Assembly: GCA_902803255.1 (NCBI GenBank)
Contig: CADCPG010000047.1
Span: forward strand, 1-5,064
Reading direction: 5' to 3'
From: an uncultured Ruminococcus sp.
Lineage (GTDB): Bacteria > Bacillota > Clostridia > Oscillospirales > CAG-272
DNA: 5,064 bases
Below are positions 1 to 2,706 of this stretch, one piece after another. The notes beneath the pieces were generated by a model. That model was not told where the DNA came from and did not search any database. It saw only the letters and a list, made by a program, of their open reading frames with translations. Within the stretch, counting starts at the first letter, position 1; each line of letters opens with the position of its first letter. The position numbers and the translations under genes are program-made.

Positions 1-1061
1 GCGGCGGCTTTCGGGACTTCCTTATATAAATAGGCGAGTCTCACCGCGGCGTATGCCGCGCAGACCGTCTCGAAGAGCGCCTCGAAGCATAGCTCCCCGT
101 CTCCGGTCACTCCCATGAAATAACCGACTCCGACCGATATCCCCGCGACTCCGCAGAGCACGACGGTGCACAGCCCGGCCGCGATGTACTGCCTCGGTCT
201 TACTCTGTCGCCGCTGTCTGAGATCTCGAACCTGTCCTCGAACAGCAGGAAAAGCATCGCCGCGATCAGCGCGAGCTCGGAGATCATCTTGTTTGCTCCG
301 TTCATGACCGACGTCATGTCGAAATAGAGCAGCGTCATCCCGCAGACCGCGCGGACGGGGGGAGCGAGTCCGAACAGGATCCTTGCGTTACGCATTCCTC
401 CGCCGGCGGCTTTCTCCCTTTTCCTTCCGTCGGCGCGAAGGAAGAACGACACTGCCGAGGCCAGCGACGACAGCATGATCAGCAGCGTGATCACGCCTGT
501 GATTCGAAGTATCCTCGTGTTCGACGATCCGGCCCCGCCCGTGAACAGATAGGCGAACTCGGCGCGGTAGGCGGCGTCGGTAAAGCGGATCGCGCGGTAG
601 CCGAAGTCGGCGATCAGCACGAAGGCGGCAAACACCGAGACGAAATACGGCGCCCCGCCGTCGTTCAGCGCTCCCTTCGGCGAGTTCTTCGGGAAGAGGA
701 AGAGCGTCGACAGACATATGAGCACGGCGATAACCGTCAGCGCGTTCGCGACGGCCGGAAGCGCCCCGCCTCTGAAATACCCGGGCTCGGGATCGTACGC
801 GAACGCAAGCGCGAGGATCCGCAGCAGCGCCGCGATGACCATAAGCGCGACGGCGGCCCCGAGGAACACCCTGAGCCTCGATACGGCGACTGCCCTCGCG
901 TTCTCTTCGCCGGTCATTTCCGTCCCGGGCTCCTTACCTGTCCCCGCGGGCTTACGGTCCGCGGCGGCATCCGCGGATACCTCTTTCGCGTTATCGACGT
1001 TCTCCGGAGGAACGGTCCCTCCGGCACTTCCGTTCATTATGTCCCTGTTCATGTCTTCCAA
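1..1061 (-). CDS. Polytopic membrane protein of unknown function (3' end beyond window)
   Basis: I do not recognise this protein. The minus strand reads open from here to the left edge for 353 codons without a stop, so the C-terminus is missing. The first ~60 residues are hydrophilic and rich in Ala, Glu, Asp and Gly, consistent with a disordered N-terminal tail. About eight hydrophobic segments follow, at roughly residues 64-87, 102-123, 139-158, 184-208, 225-247, 257-274, 291-316 and 322-346, separated by short charged loops such as RADGRKREK (209-217). Segment five contains a Pro-Pro pair (234-235). No catalytic or transporter signature is visible and no signal peptide precedes segment one. 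I chose the TTG at 1061 because GGGGAGG lies 8 nt upstream; ATG codons at 1052 and 1037 are in frame but worse placed. The frame is open upstream to about 1207 without an ATG. It is divergent from rplJ and no functional link to it is visible. It is very probably a real gene; the start is uncertain. Confidence 0.85.
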   Translation of the reverse strand, partial: MEDMNRDIMNGSAGGTVPPENVDNAKEVSADAAADRKPAGTGKEPGTEMTGEENARAVAVSRLRVFLGAAVALMVIAALLRILALAFAYDPEPGYFRGGALPAVANALTVIAVLICLSTLFLFPKNSPKGALNDGGAPYFVSVFAAFVLIADFGYRAIRFTDAAYRAEFAYLFTGGAGSSNTRILRITGVITLLIMLSSLASAVSFFLRADGRKREKAAGGGMRNARILFGLAPPVRAVCGMTLLYFDMTSVMNGANKMISELALIAAMLFLLFEDRFEISDSGDRVRPRQYIAAGLCTVVLCGVAGISVGVGYFMGVTGDGELCFEALFETVCAAYAAVRLAYLYKEVPKAA

Positions 1062-1069
1062 TTCGGATG

Positions 1070-1076
1070 CCTCCCC
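1070..1076 (-). promoter_or_regulatory. Ribosome binding site supporting a TTG start
   Basis: The minus strand reads GGGGAGG here, followed by 8 nt and then TTG at 1061. The match to the anti-Shine-Dalgarno sequence and the spacing are both good. The next ATG (1052) would be 17 nt away, which is too far. This site decides the proposed non-ATG start of the membrane protein gene. Confidence 0.55.
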
Positions 1077-1160
1077 GCTCCGCCGGTTTTCCGGAGCCGT
1101 CAGCGCGAAACGGGCCCCTGATGCACGCAGGCTTTCCGCTCCCGGAGACCGTCCGGACGC

Positions 1161-1185
1161 GAATAAGCCGCGGTACCGCGTATTC
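1161..1185 (-). other. Palindromic hairpin in the likely 5' UTR of the membrane protein gene
   Basis: A perfect 12-nt palindrome, CGCGGTACCGCG, at 1169-1180 is flanked by GAATA (1161-1165) and TATTC (1181-1185), which also pair. An AGC bulge (1166-1168) interrupts one side. The result is a nine-base-pair stem with a four-base loop. It lies between the candidate minus-strand promoter and the TTG start, so it would be in the mRNA leader. Its function is unknown. The plus strand has TTTTT seven bases beyond the stem, but no plus-strand gene reads into it. Confidence 0.35.
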
Positions 1186-1208
1186 CCGTCACTTTTTACT
1201 GTCCTGTA

Positions 1209-1237
1209 ACTTTATTATTTTATCTCAATAATGTTAA
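1209..1237 (-). promoter_or_regulatory. Candidate promoter for the divergent membrane protein gene
   Basis: On the minus strand, TTAACA (1237-1232; five of six match to TTGACA) is followed by a 17-nt spacer and TAAAGT (1214-1209; four of six match to TATAAT). Transcription would begin near 1202 and give a leader of about 140 nt before the TTG start. The surrounding DNA is AT-rich, unlike the rest of the window. The -35 overlaps one of two TGTTAACA palindromes, so a protein bound there would be expected to affect this promoter. An alternative -10, TAAAAT, lies nearby but has no well-spaced -35. Confidence 0.35.
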
Positions 1238-1251
1238 CAAAGTGTTAACAA
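1232..1251. repeat. Two TGTTAACAA boxes with 11-bp period
   Basis: TGTTAACAA occurs at 1232-1240 and again at 1243-1251. Each contains the perfect palindrome TGTTAACA, and the copies are one helical turn apart, so they present the same DNA face. They sit in the divergent region, about 45 bp upstream of the rplJ -35 and on top of the candidate -35 of the minus-strand gene. The arrangement resembles an operator for a dimeric regulator bound cooperatively. The regulator is not identifiable, and AT-rich promoter DNA can yield such repeats by chance. Confidence 0.4.
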
Positions 1252-1294
1252 TGGTTATTTTCGGGAAAAACACGAAAAACGGCGCGAAAAAGTA

Positions 1295-1323
1295 TTGACA
1301 AACGGATAAAAGCGATGTATAAT
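1295..1323 (+). promoter_or_regulatory. Strong housekeeping sigma factor promoter of rplJ-rplL
   Basis: TTGACA (1295-1300) and TATAAT (1318-1323) are both perfect consensus hexamers, separated by the optimal 17 nt. The flanking DNA is AT-rich, with A-tracts upstream (1266-1270, 1287-1291) that could act as an UP-like element. Transcription is expected to start at about 1329-1331, giving a leader of about 165 nt before the rplJ ATG. A perfect promoter suits stalk proteins, of which L12 is needed in several copies per ribosome. Confidence 0.92.
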
Positions 1324-1333
1324 ATTGCGCGTT

Positions 1334-1390
1334 ATCCAAAGACAGCAGGTTCCCGTAAAAGCTGATGCCACCCTGCCGAGGAGACTTCAT
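1334..1390 (+). ncRNA. Ribosomal protein L10 leader (L10-L12 binding element)
   Basis: This is the cis-regulatory RNA of the rplJL operon. It carries the conserved AAAGACAGCAGG on the 5' side (1338-1349) and CCTGCCGAGGAG on the 3' side (1372-1383), the hallmark of Firmicutes L10 leaders. GCAGG (1345-1349) pairs with CCTGC (1372-1376). TCC (1335-1337) can pair with GGA (1380-1382). The asymmetric loop between these stems, AAAGACA opposite CGA, is the expected kink-turn. In Bacillus subtilis this element binds the L10(L12)4 complex and controls rplJL expression by transcription termination. Its position just after the predicted transcription start and before a terminator fits the same role here. 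Identification is by recalled motif, not a covariance-model search. Confidence 0.85.
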
Positions 1391-1422
1391 AAATACAAAG
1401 ACTTGTTTTATGTATGTCCTTT
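1378..1422 (+). promoter_or_regulatory. Predicted antiterminator in the rplJ leader
   Basis: An AT-rich hairpin forms from CATAAA plus ACAA (1388-1393, 1395-1398) with TTGTTTTATG (1403-1412), with loop AGAC and one bulged T. Below it, GAC (1383-1385) pairs with GTC (1416-1418), and GAGG (1378-1381) can pair with CTTT (1419-1422) around a bulged A1382, partly through G-U pairs. The lower stem uses the 3' strand of the L10-binding element and the 5' arm of the downstream terminator. It therefore cannot coexist with either. This is the geometry expected of an antiterminator relieved by L10-L12 binding. The basal helix is weak, so this is a hand-drawn model. Confidence 0.5.
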
Positions 1423-1465
1423 TCCCCGGCCGGTATCCGCCGAAGCGGGAAAAGGATGATTTTTT
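1415..1465 (+). terminator. Intrinsic terminator (attenuator) upstream of rplJ
   Basis: TCCTTTTCCC (1417-1426) pairs perfectly over ten bases with GGGAAAAGGA (1447-1456). Two G-U pairs can extend the stem at 1415-1416 with 1457-1458. An inner hairpin pairs CGG and CGG (1427-1429, 1431-1433) with CCG and CCG (1437-1439, 1440-1442) around a bulged C. Six T residues follow at 1460-1465. It is a convincing Rho-independent terminator placed between the promoter and the first gene, so some transcripts should stop here. Its 5' arm is shared with the predicted antiterminator. Bound L10-L12 should favour this structure and lower rplJL transcription. Confidence 0.82.
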
Positions 1466-1495
1466 ATGCGAAAAATTACAAAGGAGGAACTATAA
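1466..1495 (+). other. Nine-codon upstream ORF overlapping the rplJ start (TAATG)
   Basis: ATG at 1466 opens a nine-codon frame reading MRKITKEEL. Its TAA (1493-1495) shares its last A with the rplJ ATG (1495-1497), forming TAATG. AAAGGA (1451-1456), in the 3' arm of the attenuator, lies nine bases upstream and could serve as a ribosome binding site. The frame runs through the rplJ Shine-Dalgarno sequence. If translated, it could couple rplJ initiation to ribosome arrival just behind the terminator. It may be coincidental. Confidence 0.25.
1481..1487 (+). promoter_or_regulatory. rplJ ribosome binding site
   Basis: AAGGAGG lies 7 nt before ATG 1495 and fixes the rplJ start. An in-frame ATG at 1414 would add 27 residues, but it has no Shine-Dalgarno sequence and lies at the base of the attenuator. 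The one at 1456 overlaps the attenuator stem. Both are rejected as starts. Confidence 0.93.
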
Positions 1496-2022
1496 TGCCC
1501 AGCAATTCCATTCTTGAGCAGAAGCAGAAGGTCGTAGCAGATCTTGCCGAAAGTATAAAGAATTCGGTATCGGGCGTTGTTGTCAACTACCAGGGCATCA
1601 CCGTCGAAGACGATACCAAGATGCGCAAGGCGCTCCGCGAAGCGGGAGTGACCTATCAGGTCATCAAGAACTCCCTCACCGGCAGAGCCTGCGAGGAATG
1701 CGGATATCCCGAGATCAAGTCCTGCCTGTCCGGCATGACTGCCATCGCGGTCAGCAAGAACGACGCCGTCGCACCGGCCAAGATCCTCAAGGAATACGTC
1801 GACAAGATCGAGAACTTCAAGTTTCTCGCCGGTTACGTCGACGGAGGATTCATCGATGCGGCCGGAGTTGAAAAGCTCGCCGGCATCCCCGACAAGAACA
1901 CTCTCATCACTCAGCTGCTCGTATGCATCCGTTCACCTCTCGTGAACCTAGTTTACGTACTCGACCAGGCCGCCAAGGCCGGAGCCGAGCCCGCGGCAGA
2001 AGCCGCTCCCGCCGCCGAATGA
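1495..2022 (+). CDS. rplJ: 50S ribosomal protein L10 (uL10)
   Basis: L10 is the base of the ribosomal stalk. It binds 23S rRNA through its N-terminal domain and carries L12 dimers on its C-terminal helix, recruiting translational GTPases. The 175-residue length is typical. The N-terminal pattern is characteristic: a Lys/Gln-rich start, SGVVVNYQGITVEDDTKMRK (26-45), VIKNSLTGRA (56-65), then the hydrophobic SGMTAIAVS (79-87). The segment around residues 137-160 (LITQLLVCIRSPLVNLVYVL and following) is the L12-binding helix, followed by an Ala/Glu/Pro-rich tail. An unusual touch is CEEC at 66-69 with another Cys at 77. The gene precedes rplL by 47 nt and is read from the promoter at 1295-1323 through the leader attenuator. 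L10 complexed with L12 is the expected feedback repressor. Identification is secure. Confidence 0.98.
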   Translation: MPSNSILEQKQKVVADLAESIKNSVSGVVVNYQGITVEDDTKMRKALREAGVTYQVIKNSLTGRACEECGYPEIKSCLSGMTAIAVSKNDAVAPAKILKEYVDKIENFKFLAGYVDGGFIDAAGVEKLAGIPDKNTLITQLLVCIRSPLVNLVYVLDQAAKAGAEPAAEAAPAAE

Positions 2023-2069
2023 CCTTCGGGCGAGCATCAGATCAATAATTATTCTGGAGGATTTTAGAA

Positions 2070-2450
2070 ATGGCAAACGAAAAAGTAACAGCTATTCTTG
2101 AGGAAATAAAGGGCCTCACCATTCTTGAGCTCGCAGAGCTCGTGTCCGCCGCCGAGGAAGCCTTCGGCGTATCCGCGGCCAACATCACCGCCGGCGCCGC
2201 CGCCGCTCCCGCCGCTGCCGCCGCAGCCGTCGAGGAGAAGACCGAATTCGACGTGATCCTTGCCAGCTTCGGCTCGAACAAGCTCCCCGTCATCAAGGTC
2301 GTCCGCGAGATCACCGGTCTCGGACTCAAGGAAGCCAAGGAGCTCGTCGAGAGCGCTCCCAAGGCCCTCAAGGAAGGCGTTGCCAAGGACGAGGCCGAGG
2401 CCATCAAGGCTCAGCTCACCGAAGCCGGCGCAACAGTAGAGATCAAGTAA
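2070..2450 (+). CDS. rplL: 50S ribosomal protein L7/L12 (bL12)
   Basis: L12 forms the multi-copy flexible arm of the ribosomal stalk and stimulates GTPase activity of elongation and initiation factors. The 126 residues show the expected three parts. Residues 1-33 are the dimerisation domain that binds L10. Residues 36-54 are an Ala/Pro-rich hinge with a long alanine run. Residues 55-126 are the globular C-terminal domain. The conserved factor-binding helix is evident: NKLPVIKVVREITGLGLKEA (70-89), with Lys71, Lys76, Gly83, Gly85, Lys87 and Lys90, then ELVESAPKALKEGV (91-104) and a typical EIK ending. GGAGG at 2056-2060 lies 9 nt before ATG 2070. It is second in the two-gene operon and is followed by a strong terminator rather than rpoB. 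Identification is secure. Confidence 0.98.
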   Translation: MANEKVTAILEEIKGLTILELAELVSAAEEAFGVSAANITAGAAAAPAAAAAAVEEKTEFDVILASFGSNKLPVIKVVREITGLGLKEAKELVESAPKALKEGVAKDEAEAIKAQLTEAGATVEIK

Positions 2451-2461
2451 TCACCTCCTTT
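2450..2461 (+). other. Anti-Shine-Dalgarno-like 12-mer after the rplL stop
   Basis: ATCACCTCCTTT begins on the last base of the rplL stop codon. It equals the conserved 3' tail of bacterial 16S rRNA, which contains GGATCACCTCCTTT. Within the operon mRNA its CCTCCTTT (2454-2461) is perfectly complementary to AAAGGAGG (1480-1487) at the rplJ ribosome binding site. No other sign of a 16S fragment is present. Function is unknown. Confidence 0.4.
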
Positions 2462-2488
2462 TCCGGAAAAAAGCTGTCTTTACGGAAA
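2460..2488 (+). other. Hairpin 1 of the rplL 3' UTR
   Basis: TTTCCG (2460-2465) pairs with CGGAAA (2483-2488). Inside it, AAAG (2470-2473) pairs with CTTT (2478-2481) around loop CTGT. It lies immediately upstream of a second hairpin with no spacer. It has no T-tract after it, so it is not a terminator on its own; it could protect the mRNA 3' end or be a processing site. Confidence 0.45.
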
Positions 2489-2504
2489 CTGCCCTCACGG
2501 GCAG
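2489..2504 (+). other. Hairpin 2 of the rplL 3' UTR
   Basis: CTGCCC (2489-2494) pairs perfectly with GGGCAG (2499-2504) around loop TCAC. It abuts hairpin 1 on one side and the A-tract of the terminator on the other. There is no T-tract directly after it, so it is not a plus-strand terminator by itself. Confidence 0.5.
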
Positions 2505-2551
2505 AAAAAGACTGCCGTCCGCGGTTCATCCGCAGGCGGCGGTCTTTTTTT
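2505..2551. terminator. Strong, probably bidirectional terminator between convergent genes
   Basis: GACTGCCG (2510-2517) pairs with CGGCGGTC (2537-2544). CC (2519-2520) pairs with GG (2535-2536), and GCGG (2521-2524) pairs with CCGC (2530-2533) around loop TTCAT. AAAAA (2505-2509) precedes the stem and seven T residues (2545-2551) follow it. On the plus strand it ends the rplJL mRNA about 100 nt after the stop codon. On the minus strand the same stem is followed by five T residues, so it could also stop transcription of the convergent PHP gene, some 155-200 nt beyond that gene's stop codon. Confidence 0.92.
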
Positions 2552-2706
2552 GATACTGTCGTATTCCCCGGCGTGTTTTTTCCGGGGAGAGCGGACATTC
2601 AGGCCTGGCTGCCCGCCTGTCTCCGTCTTCAACCTTTCCGGAGATGACGTCGACGGTCATACCGAAGACCGCGGGATCCGGTCCCCTGCCGGGCAGGCAG
2701 CAAAAC
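2552..2706. other. Intergenic remainder between the terminator and the PHP gene
   Basis: No gene is visible here. Two inverted repeats are present. TCCCCGG (2565-2571) pairs with CCGGGGA (2582-2588) around a ten-base T-rich loop. CCTGCC (2685-2690) is inverted as GGCAGG (2692-2697), close to the PHP stop codon. Neither is followed by a T-tract on the minus strand, so neither is a clear terminator; they may be 3' UTR structure of the PHP mRNA. Confidence 0.4.

Noticed and set aside
388..717. Minus-strand open frame of 109 codons
   Set aside because: It is out of frame with the membrane protein that covers the same bases, and its product is Arg-rich, typical of a shifted frame in GC-rich DNA.
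718..1209. Plus-strand open frame of 163 codons
   Set aside because: It lies opposite the membrane protein gene, whose minus-strand translation gives regular hydrophobic segments. The plus-strand product is low-complexity Ser/Ala/Pro with no ribosome binding site; it is a GC-bias shadow.
1414..1494. A 27-codon N-terminal extension of L10 from ATG 1414
   Set aside because: The frame is open, but the ATG lacks a ribosome binding site and lies at the base of the attenuator stem. The extra residues do not resemble L10, whereas ATG 1495 has AAGGAGG at ideal spacing and gives the normal length.
2042..2407. Minus-strand open frame of 121 codons opposite rplL
   Set aside because: It is antisense to rplL, which is certain, and its Ala/Ser-rich product merely mirrors the L12 hinge.
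2415..2461. Possible minus-strand small gene using the AAAGGAGGTGA complement as a ribosome binding site
   Set aside because: A TTG lies at suitable distance (2446), but the frame stops after 11 codons inside the rplL antisense. No convincing product results.
2450..2461. A 16S rRNA gene end
   Set aside because: Only 12 bases match. The bases upstream are the rplL coding sequence, so this is not an rRNA gene fragment.
2565..2588. GC hairpin with T-rich loop as a terminator of the PHP gene
   Set aside because: The T residues are in the plus-strand loop, not after the stem, and no T-tract follows on the minus strand. The 2505-2551 structure is a better minus-strand terminator.
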